64,000 bases of DNA. Source: Lachnospiraceae bacterium (GTDB lineage Bacteria; Bacillota; Clostridia; Lachnospirales; Lachnospiraceae). The stretch is taken from positions 1 through 64,000 of the forward strand of contig JAILHF010000055.1 in NCBI GenBank assembly GCA_024696005.1, read 5' to 3'. Below are positions 1 through 8,130 of the stretch, piece after piece; within the stretch, counting starts at the first letter, position 1; each line of letters begins with the position of its first letter. The notes under the pieces are model-generated. The model saw nothing but the letters and a program-made list of their open reading frames with translations, was not told where the DNA came from and did no database searches. The translations under genes were made by a program, and so were the position numbers.

Positions 1-306
1 CATTCCGGGTACAGCCCGGGACCGCTCGAGCGGAAACGCCCCCTCCCTACGGTCGGCGGCACATCGGTCGGCGCATTTGAGATTACGCTTCGCGTAATGG
101 CGCCTCCCTAACACAGCATCCCTGCTGTGGCTCTCGCTCGAGCTGCCCTCCATGGCAGCTCGTCCCTATTCTCATCATGCAGCTTCAAGAGCTGACGGGC
201 TCCTCCGCGACGTGCCCGGCCCTTATGTCTTCTGCTCCTTCCGTCAGCTGTTTCGTTCATCCCGCAAAACCGCATGCTCACTCCACAGCCGGTGAATGGT
301 GGAGGC
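1..306. repeat. Structured dispersed repeat, copy A (left end cut by window edge)
   Basis: This stretch is near-identical to 25841-26066: bases 1-30 match 25841-25870 and bases 111-306 match 25871-26066. Copy A carries an extra 80 nt at 31-110 that contains a hairpin (ATTACGC/GCGTAAT at 82-88 and 92-98, closed by GGCGC/GCGCC at 70-74 and 100-104). Other hairpins seen are CCGGG/CCCGG near 5-19, CACAGCA/TGCTGTG at 112-129, and CGAGCTGCC/GGCAGCTCG at 139-147 and 154-162. The last is CGAGCCGCC/GGCGGCTCG in the other copy, a compensatory T-A to C-G change. The 3' part (about 180-275) would pair with a left arm that lies before the window. A 66-codon open frame starting at 177 is judged non-coding. 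The family was not recognised. Confidence 0.85.
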
Positions 307-351
307 CGGGCGTTCCCGGAATCTGCGTATTTTCCCTGAGCATCCCACTTT

Positions 352-380
352 TTGACAGATGGTGGGATAATTGCTAAAAT
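352..380 (+). promoter_or_regulatory. Sigma-A type promoter for the DUF1854/ABC exporter operon
   Basis: TTGACA at 352-357, a 17-nt spacer and TAAAAT at 375-380 with a TG extension at 372-373. It leaves a leader of about 30 nt before the ATG at 420. Confidence 0.75.
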
Positions 381-419
381 TACTAAGTTGTATATATATG
401 GAAAAGGTTGATTTGGAAA

Positions 420-2744
420 ATGAATGACGGGAAACTGACGTCAAAGCTGACAGAAGAATTAAAGGCTGATCGAATCGATCCGCAGGACATCCTTTGCTTC
501 AGTCCGGCGGATCTGTCATTTGACTGCGCATTTATCGACGGAACGGTTTTTCTGACGGAAGAAATCCTCGGCGTATGCACGAGAACGCTTCCGGCAGATA
601 CGCTCCTTTATTTTCGCGGAACAAAGCAGCAGAATGAGGAAAGGGATGAGGGCGGCGAATACGAGACCCGCCTTTATGAGCTGAAGAAGCTTGGGGACGT
701 GCGGCTCGAACGCCACATCGGCGCCAATATCCTTTCGGCCGAATATGACGGGGAGCGGGTGAGGCTGTGCGCGCTGACCAATACCTGCATGGATTCCATG
801 CAGACGCTTCTTCGCGTGCTGAAGGATATCCGCAGAGGGAAGCCCGCGGAAGCGGAGGCGGAGGCGAAGGACGCGGAAGAGGAAGAGCTGTACTGCCCGA
901 TCTGCGGGACCATGTATCCGGATCCGAAAAAGAAGCTCTGCCCCAAGTGCACGAACAAGCGGACGATCTTTGCGCGTACACTGAAATACTTTTTCCGCTA
1001 CCGCCTCTCCATTGTTTTTCTGATCTTCTGCTATATCCTTTCGGCTCTGATCAGCATTGCATGGCCTTATCTGAGCGGCAAGATGCTCTATGACCATGTG
1101 CTGGAGAGGGATGAGGTCCTTCTGAGCCGTTTCGGACTGAGCGGGCGTTATGTGCTGGCGCTGACTTTGCTGGTGCTTCTGATGTTCGGCTGCCGTCTGA
1201 TCAGTCATGTCACGGATGCGGTGCAGATGGCATTGATGGCGAACATTGCCACGAAAACGGTGCGGGACATCAAGAGCGATGTCTTCTCCGCCATGAGCAG
1301 GCTTTCACTGAATTTCTTTACCAACAAGCAGACCGGCGGCCTGATGACCCGCGTGATCAGCGACGCCAACCGCGTGACGGAATTCTTCATCGACGGTCTC
1401 CCTTCGATCTTTATCCAGGGCATGACCATCATCATCACCTTTGTGGTGATGTACCGTCTCAACTGGCAGATGGCGCTGATCGCCTGCATCCTTCTGCCGC
1501 TTCTGGTCTTCATGACCGTGAAGCTCAGGCCGGGGCTCTGGAACCTTTCGGGAAAGAGACACCGGGCGGAAAAGGCCGTGAGCGGAAAGGCCAATGACAA
1601 CCTGAACGGCGCCAGGGTGGTGAAGGCTTTCGGGCAGCAGGATGCGGAGCTGAAGCGCTTTGAAAAGCCCAACCGCCACCTGGAAGAGGCCGAGGTCAAT
1701 ATCGTGAAGCTCAGGAACCGATTTACGATCCTTTACAATCTGGTACAGGAGGTTTCCAGCATCTGGATCTGGATCATCGGTGTATTCTTTGTCCTGAAGA
1801 CAGAGAAGATCGAACTGGGCGTGCTGCTTACTTTTGTCGGTTACGTGGGACAGCTGAACGGGCCGATGAACTTTTTCTCGCGGGTGTTCCGCATGTGGTC
1901 GGAGAGCATCAATGCGGCGCAGCGGCTTTTCGAGATCATCGATTCGATCCCGGATGTGCAGGAGAGCGCCGATCCGGTCGCGCTGCCCCGGCCGCGCGGC
2001 GAGATCGTCCTGGAGCATGTGACCTTCGGTTATTCCCGTAACAAACCGGTTCTGAAAGATATCAACCTAAGGGTCAGGGAAGGTGAAGTGCTGGGGATCG
2101 TGGGGCGTTCCGGAGCCGGAAAGTCCACGCTGGTCAACCTGATCTCCCGCCTCTATGATGTGCAGGAAGGGACGATACGGATGGACGGCATCGATGTGAA
2201 GGAACTGGCTTTTTCGGATCTGCGCCGGAATGTGGCGATGGTATCCCAGGACACCTACATCTTCATGGGAAGCGTGGCGATGAACATCGCCTACGGAAGG
2301 GAAGACGCATCGAGAGCCGATATCATCCGCGCGGCAAAGCTTGCGGGAGCGCATGATTTCATCTCCCGCATGCCGGACGGCTATGATACTGTTATCGGTT
2401 CGGCCGGAAAGGACCTTTCCGGCGGGGAAAAGCAGCGCATCTCCATAGCCAGGGCGATTCTGGCGGATCCCAAGATCCTGATCCTGGATGAGGCCACAGC
2501 CAGTGTGGACACCCAGACGGAGAAGGCGATCCAGAATTCACTGCGTTTTCTGGAGAAGGGACGGACAACGCTTTCCATCGCCCACCGGCTTTCGACACTG
2601 CGGGATGCCGACCGGCTGATCGTGATCGAAAAGGGAAGGATCGTGGAAGAGGGGACCGCTGAGGAACTGGACCTCATCGAAGACGGGATCTATCACAAGC
2701 TCTCGCGCATGCAGGTCACGGCGGTGCCGGCAGAGGAACAATAA
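420..2744 (+). CDS. ABC exporter with N-terminal PH-like and zinc-ribbon regions
   Basis: A fused transmembrane/ATPase half-exporter of the MsbA/LmrA class, 774 aa from the ATG at 420. A TTG at 408 in the same frame lacks a usable ribosome site. The first ~150 residues look like a small beta-rich PH-like domain. A zinc ribbon follows at about 158-178 (CPICG and CPKC), then a six-helix exporter region (about 185-490). The nucleotide-binding domain has Walker A GRSGAGKST (~561), signature LSGGEKQR (~665), Walker B ILILDEAT (~686) and the H-loop in IAHRLST, so ATP hydrolysis looks intact. It lies 29 nt before a DUF1854 gene that is followed by a second exporter of the same layout, which suggests a heterodimer. 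The substrate cannot be read from the sequence. Confidence 0.92.
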   Translation: MNDGKLTSKLTEELKADRIDPQDILCFSPADLSFDCAFIDGTVFLTEEILGVCTRTLPADTLLYFRGTKQQNEERDEGGEYETRLYELKKLGDVRLERHIGANILSAEYDGERVRLCALTNTCMDSMQTLLRVLKDIRRGKPAEAEAEAKDAEEEELYCPICGTMYPDPKKKLCPKCTNKRTIFARTLKYFFRYRLSIVFLIFCYILSALISIAWPYLSGKMLYDHVLERDEVLLSRFGLSGRYVLALTLLVLLMFGCRLISHVTDAVQMALMANIATKTVRDIKSDVFSAMSRLSLNFFTNKQTGGLMTRVISDANRVTEFFIDGLPSIFIQGMTIIITFVVMYRLNWQMALIACILLPLLVFMTVKLRPGLWNLSGKRHRAEKAVSGKANDNLNGARVVKAFGQQDAELKRFEKPNRHLEEAEVNIVKLRNRFTILYNLVQEVSSIWIWIIGVFFVLKTEKIELGVLLTFVGYVGQLNGPMNFFSRVFRMWSESINAAQRLFEIIDSIPDVQESADPVALPRPRGEIVLEHVTFGYSRNKPVLKDINLRVREGEVLGIVGRSGAGKSTLVNLISRLYDVQEGTIRMDGIDVKELAFSDLRRNVAMVSQDTYIFMGSVAMNIAYGREDASRADIIRAAKLAGAHDFISRMPDGYDTVIGSAGKDLSGGEKQRISIARAILADPKILILDEATASVDTQTEKAIQNSLRFLEKGRTTLSIAHRLSTLRDADRLIVIEKGRIVEEGTAEELDLIEDGIYHKLSRMQVTAVPAEEQ

Positions 2745-2773
2745 AGGGGACGGAACAGTAACGGAGTGAGACT

Positions 2774-3316
2774 ATGGCAGAGGAAGCACGGAATATCACG
2801 GATTTTGAAAAAGAAGCGGAAGAGATGACCAGAATGCATCTTCTGGGAGCGGATGACCGCTTTGAGCGTACGGAGGGAGGGTTTCTCGACCTTTACAGTC
2901 AGGGAAAGCACTACGAGCACGTCAAAGTGGTGCGGCTCTTTCCGTTTTCGGATGCGGACCGCTATCTGTCCATAAGGGAGGACGGGGAAAAGGCGAAGGA
3001 GATCGGCATCATCGAGGACCTGTCGGTTCTTCCGGAAGAGACGGTGAAGCTTTTGAAGGAGCAGCTGGATCTGAATTATTTCACGCCGGTCATCCAAAAG
3101 ATCTACAGCATCAAGGATGAATACGGCTATGCATATTTTCATGTGAAGACGGACAAGGGAGAGTGCAGGTTTGCCATCAACATGGCGAACAATGCGGTGA
3201 CCAAGCTTTCCGAGGACAGGCTCATCATCTCGGATCTGGATGAGAACCGTTTTGAGATAAGGGATGTGAACGCGCTGTCCCAGAAGGAGCGCCGCAGGCT
3301 GGATCTGTTCCTTTGA
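2774..3316 (+). CDS. DUF1854 family protein
   Basis: 180 aa, soluble, with no signal peptide or membrane segment. The pattern of a Gly-Gly start region, VRLFPFSDADRYLSI, a Leu-rich middle, YFTPVIQKIY, a TDKGECRF strand and a closing LIISDLDENRFEI-to-LDLF segment matches my memory of DUF1854. Proteins of this family are annotated in Betaproteobacteria as associated with cyanophycin metabolism and sit beside an ABC transporter. Here the gene is sandwiched between two ABC half-exporters with gaps of 29 nt on each side, so it is probably a partner or regulator of the transporter. No cyanophycin synthetase or cyanophycinase is present in the window. The biochemical role is unknown. Confidence 0.82.
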   Translation: MAEEARNITDFEKEAEEMTRMHLLGADDRFERTEGGFLDLYSQGKHYEHVKVVRLFPFSDADRYLSIREDGEKAKEIGIIEDLSVLPEETVKLLKEQLDLNYFTPVIQKIYSIKDEYGYAYFHVKTDKGECRFAINMANNAVTKLSEDRLIISDLDENRFEIRDVNALSQKERRRLDLFL

Positions 3317-3344
3317 TCCGCTTTACGCAAAGTGAGGAATCGGA

Positions 3345-5510
3345 GTGATACTTTATTACAGTTTGCCGGAAAAGATAAAACAGCAGATCCCTCTTTCTGA
3401 AGGGGAGAGGATCTATTATGCCGTGCCGGTCGACATTGACCGGAATGCCTGCTGGTGCACGGATTCCTGGCTCGTGGTCACAACGGGGGCGGTCCTTGTC
3501 TTTTCGGAAGGGAGCCTCTGCGAGACCTATCGGATATGCGACTGCAAAGATGCGAGCGCGCAGCCCAGAGTGGGCGGCGGTCTTCTTTCGATACGGCACA
3601 AAGGGACGGACAAGATCATTGCCCATTATTCGGCAAAGCATCTGAGCCGCTATGCCTATGTGGCCAGGGGGATCAACATCCTGATCTCGGGCCGTTTCGA
3701 GGAGGTGGAGAGCCGGGAATACGAAAAGACCTGCCCGGTCTGCGGCCGCGCCATCCCCGGAACAAAGAACTGCCCGAAATGCTCGAAGCAGGGCGGCGTG
3801 TTCAAGCCTTTCCTCAGTCTGGTGGTCCCCTATAAAAAGCAGTTTTTCGGAATCTTTATCCTGATGGTACTGGCAGCGGTGACAACGCTTCTGAACCCGG
3901 AGATCCAGAAGCATCTGATCAACGATGTATTAAAGGGCAGCGGCGGCATGCGGCAGGCGCTGGTCTTTTTGGGGATGATGTTCTCCCTGAGTGTCGGGAT
4001 CGTGGTCGTCAACATTTTGAAGAGCAATGCCTCCGCAAGGCTTGGGGCAAAGATCTCGGCGGATCTGCGACTGGAGCTGTTCAAGAAATACCAGGAGCTT
4101 CCCATCAGCTTCATCAACGAGAGAAGGCCCGGCATGCTTTTGAACGAGATCACGCAGGATACCCAGTATATCCGCCAGTTCATGGAGGATGTGTTCTGCA
4201 ACCTCTTTGCGGTCCTCTTCATCTTTATCTGGGACGTGATCTTCATGATGATGCTGAACCTGAAGCTGGCACTCATCACCTTCCTGTTTGTGCCGCTGGC
4301 GGTCTTTCTTACCATGGTTTTCCGCCGGAGGGTGCACCGGATCTTCACGCTGCAGTTTCGGAAAAACGATGACGTCTCCAGTGATCTGCAGGATGTGCTG
4401 AGCGGCATGCGGGTCGTGAAGACCTACGGAAAGGAAAAGGAAGAATCGGAGCGCTTCAAGAGGCTTTCGGCCGAATATGCCAGGATCAACCGCAGCAACG
4501 AGACCTTTTGGGCATTCTTTTCACCGCTTTTGCAGCTGATCATGGGACTGGGCGTTCTGGCGGTCGTGTATTTCGGCGGCCGGGATGTGCTGGGCGGAAC
4601 GATGACGCCCGGAGCCCTGTACCAGTTTGTCACTTATACGAATCTGCTCTTCCAGTACATCTCCTGGATGAACCGTCTGCCCATGCAGCTGACCCAGCTG
4701 GCCAGCTGTCTCGAGAGGATCAACGATATCCTGGGGCAGGAGGTGGAGAAGCAGGATGAGAAAGCCGTGGCGGATGTGGCCATCAAGGGCGAGATCCGTT
4801 TCGACCATGCCACCTTCGGTTACAAATCCTACCAGCCGGTGCTGGAAGACATCAATGCCGTGATCAAGCCCGGCGAGATGATCGGCATAGTCGGAGCATC
4901 GGGCGCCGGAAAATCCACGCTGATCAATCTGTTGATGGGGCTTTATGAGGTGGATGACGGGAGCATCCTCGTGGACGGACGCGACATCAAGACGATACGC
5001 AAAAGCAGCTATCATTCCCAGATCGGTGTGGTGCTGCAGGAAACCTTCCTCTTTTCGGGCACGATCCTGGATAACATCCGTTTTTCCAGGCCGGATGCCA
5101 CGCAGGAGGAGATCATCCGTGCGGCCAAGCTGGCAAACGCCCATGATTTCATCTGTGACACGCCGAACGGCTACAATACCTATGTCGGCGAAAAGGGCTA
5201 TTCCCTTTCCGGAGGAGAGCGGCAGCGCATCGCCATCGCGCGCGCCATTCTTACCGATCCCCGCATTCTGATACTGGACGAGGCCACGGCCAGCCTGGAT
5301 ACGGAGAGCGAGTTCATGATCCAGAAGGCGCTGGAGCGCCTGACCGGAGGAAAGACCACCTTTGCCATCGCGCACAGGCTTTCCACGCTGAAAAACGCCG
5401 ACCGCATCATGGTGATCGACCGGCATCGCATCGCCGAGATCGGAAGCCACGAAGAACTGATGAAACAGAAAGGGATCTATTATTCCCTTCAGATGGCCCA
5501 GAACGCCTGA
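3345..5510 (+). CDS. Second ABC exporter of the pair, zinc-ribbon type
   Basis: 721 aa, starting with GTG after a GAGGAATCGGA ribosome site. The layout repeats that of the upstream exporter. A PH-like N-terminal region covers about 1-125, followed by a zinc ribbon at ~129-147 (CPVCG and CPKC). The exporter transmembrane region spans about 160-460. The ATPase domain has Walker A GASGAGKST (~516), signature LSGGERQR (~620), Walker B ILILDEAT (~639) and IAHRLST. Both NBDs in the pair keep the catalytic Glu after Walker B, unlike many degenerate heterodimers. It shares an operon with the DUF1854 gene and probably forms a heterodimer with the first exporter. The cytosolic N-terminal zinc ribbon is unusual for exporters and may dock the DUF1854 protein. 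Confidence 0.92.
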   Translation: MILYYSLPEKIKQQIPLSEGERIYYAVPVDIDRNACWCTDSWLVVTTGAVLVFSEGSLCETYRICDCKDASAQPRVGGGLLSIRHKGTDKIIAHYSAKHLSRYAYVARGINILISGRFEEVESREYEKTCPVCGRAIPGTKNCPKCSKQGGVFKPFLSLVVPYKKQFFGIFILMVLAAVTTLLNPEIQKHLINDVLKGSGGMRQALVFLGMMFSLSVGIVVVNILKSNASARLGAKISADLRLELFKKYQELPISFINERRPGMLLNEITQDTQYIRQFMEDVFCNLFAVLFIFIWDVIFMMMLNLKLALITFLFVPLAVFLTMVFRRRVHRIFTLQFRKNDDVSSDLQDVLSGMRVVKTYGKEKEESERFKRLSAEYARINRSNETFWAFFSPLLQLIMGLGVLAVVYFGGRDVLGGTMTPGALYQFVTYTNLLFQYISWMNRLPMQLTQLASCLERINDILGQEVEKQDEKAVADVAIKGEIRFDHATFGYKSYQPVLEDINAVIKPGEMIGIVGASGAGKSTLINLLMGLYEVDDGSILVDGRDIKTIRKSSYHSQIGVVLQETFLFSGTILDNIRFSRPDATQEEIIRAAKLANAHDFICDTPNGYNTYVGEKGYSLSGGERQRIAIARAILTDPRILILDEATASLDTESEFMIQKALERLTGGKTTFAIAHRLSTLKNADRIMVIDRHRIAEIGSHEELMKQKGIYYSLQMAQNA

Positions 5511-5577
5511 GCGGCAAAGTACGCCGGGCCAATGTGTTTAAGCGTCTGTACAGACCGTGCGTGCTGTGGTATCCTTA

Positions 5578-5631
5578 GTAACGGAGACGCAACCCGGAGC
5601 ATGTGCCCGGGCCGGCATTCCGAACAGTAAC
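5578..5631. repeat. Short intergenic repeat bounded by GTAAC and GAACAGTAAC
   Basis: In the 162-nt gap after the second ABC exporter. It begins GTAACGGAG and ends GAACAGTAAC (5622-5631). A related block in the opposite orientation is at 8946-9007, and the bare 10-mer also occurs at 2753-2762. Confidence 0.5.
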
Positions 5632-5672
5632 GGGACGGCTGCCTGCCGCCGCCGGAAAAGGAGGAGAACGAA

Positions 5673-5891
5673 ATGGACATCAAGGCAAAGATTGACGAGA
5701 TCGTAAAAAAGGTAAAGGCGGATCCGAAGCTGATGAAGGATTTTTCCGAGGATCCCGTAAAGACGGTGGAGAAGCTGGCGGGAGTGGATATTCCCGATGA
5801 CATCGAAGGACAGATCGTTAACGGTGTGAAGGCGGCCCTTGCCGGCGGCAAGCTGGGAGATGTCGTGGAAGCGGTCAAGAAGCTTCTCTGA
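5673..5891 (+). CDS. Small conserved-looking peptide with leader-peptide-like sequence
   Basis: 72 aa with a good ribosome site (AAAAGGAGGAG). The sequence is Lys/Asp/Val-rich and predicted helical, with no Cys, signal peptide or membrane helix. The segment KVKADPKLMKDFSEDPV followed by GVDIPDD resembles the nitrile-hydratase-type leader pattern (Asp-x-x-Phe/Leu, Asp-Pro, then G-[IV]-x-[IV]-P) used by some RiPP precursors. The C-terminus (GGKLGDVVEAVKKLL) has no Cys or Ser/Thr-rich core, however. It lies between a two-exporter operon and a Nudix gene and could be co-transcribed with either. It may instead be a housekeeping small protein common in Clostridia. Function not assigned. Confidence 0.7.
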   Translation: MDIKAKIDEIVKKVKADPKLMKDFSEDPVKTVEKLAGVDIPDDIEGQIVNGVKAALAGGKLGDVVEAVKKLL

Positions 5892-5913
5892 GACGGAGAT
5901 AAGGAGACGGATC

Positions 5914-6564
5914 ATGGAAGAGAAGCAGGGGCTTCCGAAGGAACGGACGGCCGGTGAGGACAGGGATGCGGCGCTGCGCTGGGTGGAGGTTAGCCGGGAA
6001 CACATCGTCGAGGACGAATGGATCGACTTCAGGCGTTCGGCTTACCGTTTCCCCGACGGGACCGTATTTGAGCCTTTTTACAGTTACAGCCGGAGGGATT
6101 ACGTGGTGATCGTGCCGGAGGATGCGGAGGGAAAGTTCATCTGCGTGAGACAGTTCCGCCAGGGGATCGGCCGGGTGACCGTGGAATTTCCCGCGGGCGG
6201 GATCGAACGCCGTGACGGAAAGGAATACCGTTCGGGGCTTTTTTCGGAAGCGGACGCGGAAGACGCGCTGGAGGCTGCCAAGCGGGAGCTTCTGGAAGAG
6301 ACGGGATATTCGTCGGACCGCTGGACGCATCTGATCAGCATGCCGTCCAACGCGACGATCGCCGATAATTACGCACATATATTTTTTGCGCGCAACTGCC
6401 GCAAGATAGCGGGGCCGGCGCTGGATGACACGGAATTTCTCGAAACGACGCTTCTGGATGTGAAGCAGCTTAAGCTTGCGATACGCTCCGGGGAGTTTGC
6501 CCAGGCTGTTCATGTGATGGGCTGGCTGCTCGCGAAGGACCTGATGGCCGGAAACAAGCTGTAA
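5914..6564 (+). CDS. Nudix hydrolase (ADP-ribose pyrophosphatase-like)
   Basis: 216 aa from the ATG at 5914, chosen because AAGGAGACGG sits just upstream; the same frame is open earlier, overlapping the preceding gene. The Nudix box is at about 105-127, with the core AAKRELLEETGY giving the REXXEEXG metal-binding residues. The preceding EFPAGGIE strand matches ADP-ribose or nucleoside-diphosphate-sugar pyrophosphatases. The expected reaction is hydrolysis of X-linked nucleoside diphosphates in the cytosol. It follows the 72-aa peptide gene by 22 nt. It converges tail to tail with the MATE gene, with 12 nt between the two stop codons. Confidence 0.88.
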   Translation: MEEKQGLPKERTAGEDRDAALRWVEVSREHIVEDEWIDFRRSAYRFPDGTVFEPFYSYSRRDYVVIVPEDAEGKFICVRQFRQGIGRVTVEFPAGGIERRDGKEYRSGLFSEADAEDALEAAKRELLEETGYSSDRWTHLISMPSNATIADNYAHIFFARNCRKIAGPALDDTEFLETTLLDVKQLKLAIRSGEFAQAVHVMGWLLAKDLMAGNKL

Positions 6565-6576
6565 ACAGCAAGTTGA

Positions 6577-7968
6577 TCACGCTTTTCGTGCCTGCCCGAT
6601 CGGAATGGCTTTACGTTCGTTTGGGCGGGCATCGCGGATCGTTGCATGCAGGTGCGTATAGTAGCGCAGCCAGGCGGTGGCGCCGCTCAGGACCCATACC
6701 ACGCCGGTGGAGACCCAGATCCCGGTGGCGCCCATGCCCATGTATTTTGTCATGAGCAGGGGAACGGTGAAACGTCCGATCACTTCGACGATCCCGTTGA
6801 ACAGAGCGAAGAAGGCATCACCCACGCCGGTAAGCACGGCACGGATCACATAGATCGTTCCGAGAGCAAGATAGAACAGGCTGGTGATCCGAAGCCCTCT
6901 GGCGCCGAGTTCGATGACCTGCGGATCGGAGACAAAGAGCGAGGTGATCAGACCTCCGAAAAACTGCATGACGATGAACATCAAGGCTGTCAGCTGAGCC
7001 ATCAGCAGAAAGCCTTTTTTATATCCGGTGTAGACACGGTCGTATTTATGCGCTCCGTAGTTCTGCCCGCAATAGGTAGCCAGTGAGGCACTCAGGGTCG
7101 TATAAGGCTGGTGGATCAGCTGCTCGATGCGGCTGGTGGCGGTAAAGGCCGCGACCACAACGGTTCCGTAGGAATTGACGATGCGCTGCACCGCCATGGA
7201 AGAGATGGCGATCAGGGCAAACTGCAGGGACATCGGCACGCCGAGCCGTATGACGCGGAAGGACATCTGCAGCGAGAGCTTCAGGTCGTCCTTTCTGAGC
7301 CGGAAATAGGGATTGATCCGGTAGGCATAGATCCCGCAGCCGGCAGCGGACGCAAACTGGGCGATGACGGTCGCGATGGCCGCGCCGCGTATCCCCATGC
7401 CGAAAAAGTATACCAGCACGACATCCAGGATGACGTTTATGAGCGTTGAGCCGATCAGGAAATACAGAGGGGATCTGGAGTCGCCCAGTGCCCGCAGCAT
7501 GGCGGACAGGTAGTTGTACAGCGAGACGAACAGAAGCCCCACGCACATGTGACGGATATACATGATCGCATCGGGAAGGATGTCGGCTGGCGTATCCAGC
7601 ACGCCCAGGATGAACGGTGCCGAGAGGAAGGAGAGCATGCCGAAAAGGACCGGGACGATCAGCATGATCAGACCGGTATTCGCGATGCAGTTTTTCACCT
7701 TGTCGTCTTCGTGCGAACCGTAAAACTGGGAGGCTATGATGCCGCCGCCGCTGCCGATGCCGTTGCACAGCGCGAAAAAGAGAAAGGTGATGGAAGACGT
7801 GGCTCCCACAGCCGCCAGGGCATCCGGTCCGACAAAGCGTCCGACGATGACCGAGTCGGCGATGTTGTAGATCTGTTGAAAGACGTTCCCGATCAGTGCA
7901 GGGATTGCGAAGCGTACGATATGTCTGACCGGATCGCCGGTCGTCATGTCCGTTGTAAGATTTTTCAT
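6577..7968 (-). CDS. MATE family multidrug/drug-cation antiporter
   Basis: 463 aa from the ATG whose first base is 7968; an in-frame ATG at 7995 adds nine basic residues but has no better ribosome site. The N-terminus MKNLTTDMTTGDPVRHIV and the following ALIGNVFQQIYNIADS are hallmarks of the NorM/DinF-type MATE family. About twelve hydrophobic helices fill the length, which is normal for the family. It should export cationic compounds in exchange for Na+ or H+ at the cytoplasmic membrane. It is the only confident minus-strand gene in the window, and its promoter must lie in the divergent 7969-8130 gap. Substrate unknown. Confidence 0.93.
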   Translation of the reverse strand: MKNLTTDMTTGDPVRHIVRFAIPALIGNVFQQIYNIADSVIVGRFVGPDALAAVGATSSITFLFFALCNGIGSGGGIIASQFYGSHEDDKVKNCIANTGLIMLIVPVLFGMLSFLSAPFILGVLDTPADILPDAIMYIRHMCVGLLFVSLYNYLSAMLRALGDSRSPLYFLIGSTLINVILDVVLVYFFGMGIRGAAIATVIAQFASAAGCGIYAYRINPYFRLRKDDLKLSLQMSFRVIRLGVPMSLQFALIAISSMAVQRIVNSYGTVVVAAFTATSRIEQLIHQPYTTLSASLATYCGQNYGAHKYDRVYTGYKKGFLLMAQLTALMFIVMQFFGGLITSLFVSDPQVIELGARGLRITSLFYLALGTIYVIRAVLTGVGDAFFALFNGIVEVIGRFTVPLLMTKYMGMGATGIWVSTGVVWVLSGATAWLRYYTHLHATIRDARPNERKAIPIGQARKA

Positions 7969-8082
7969 GGTTCTTCTGCCTCTGTTTCTGCTCATTCCCG
8001 AAAGTCCATCTGTAAAATACTTCAGAAGAGGATCCGATTCCTCTTATTTTTTGACCTGGGCCTTATCACTTTTTGAACCGGA

Positions 8083-8111
8083 TTGTATTATCGGGCGTTC
8101 TCCTGTAAAAT
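8083..8111 (+). promoter_or_regulatory. Possible promoter for the metallo-hydrolase gene
   Basis: TTGTAT at 8083-8088, a 17-nt spacer and TAAAAT at 8106-8111. The predicted start site would leave only about a 13-nt leader, so the call is tentative. Confidence 0.4.
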
Positions 8112-8130
8112 CATATCCGGGAGGACGGAC

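Noticed and set aside
177..377. 66-codon open frame starting MQLQELTGSSATC in copy A of the repeat, with a similar one at 25937-26149
   Set aside because: It lies wholly inside the structured repeat, has no ribosome site and the two frames diverge after 13 residues, as expected for non-coding DNA.
398..427. 9-codon leader open frame overlapping the first ABC exporter start
   Set aside because: No ribosome site precedes it; too short to support.
2774..5510. Calling the region a cyanophycin locus
   Set aside because: Only DUF1854 and the ABC proteins are present; no CphA or CphB homologue was seen.
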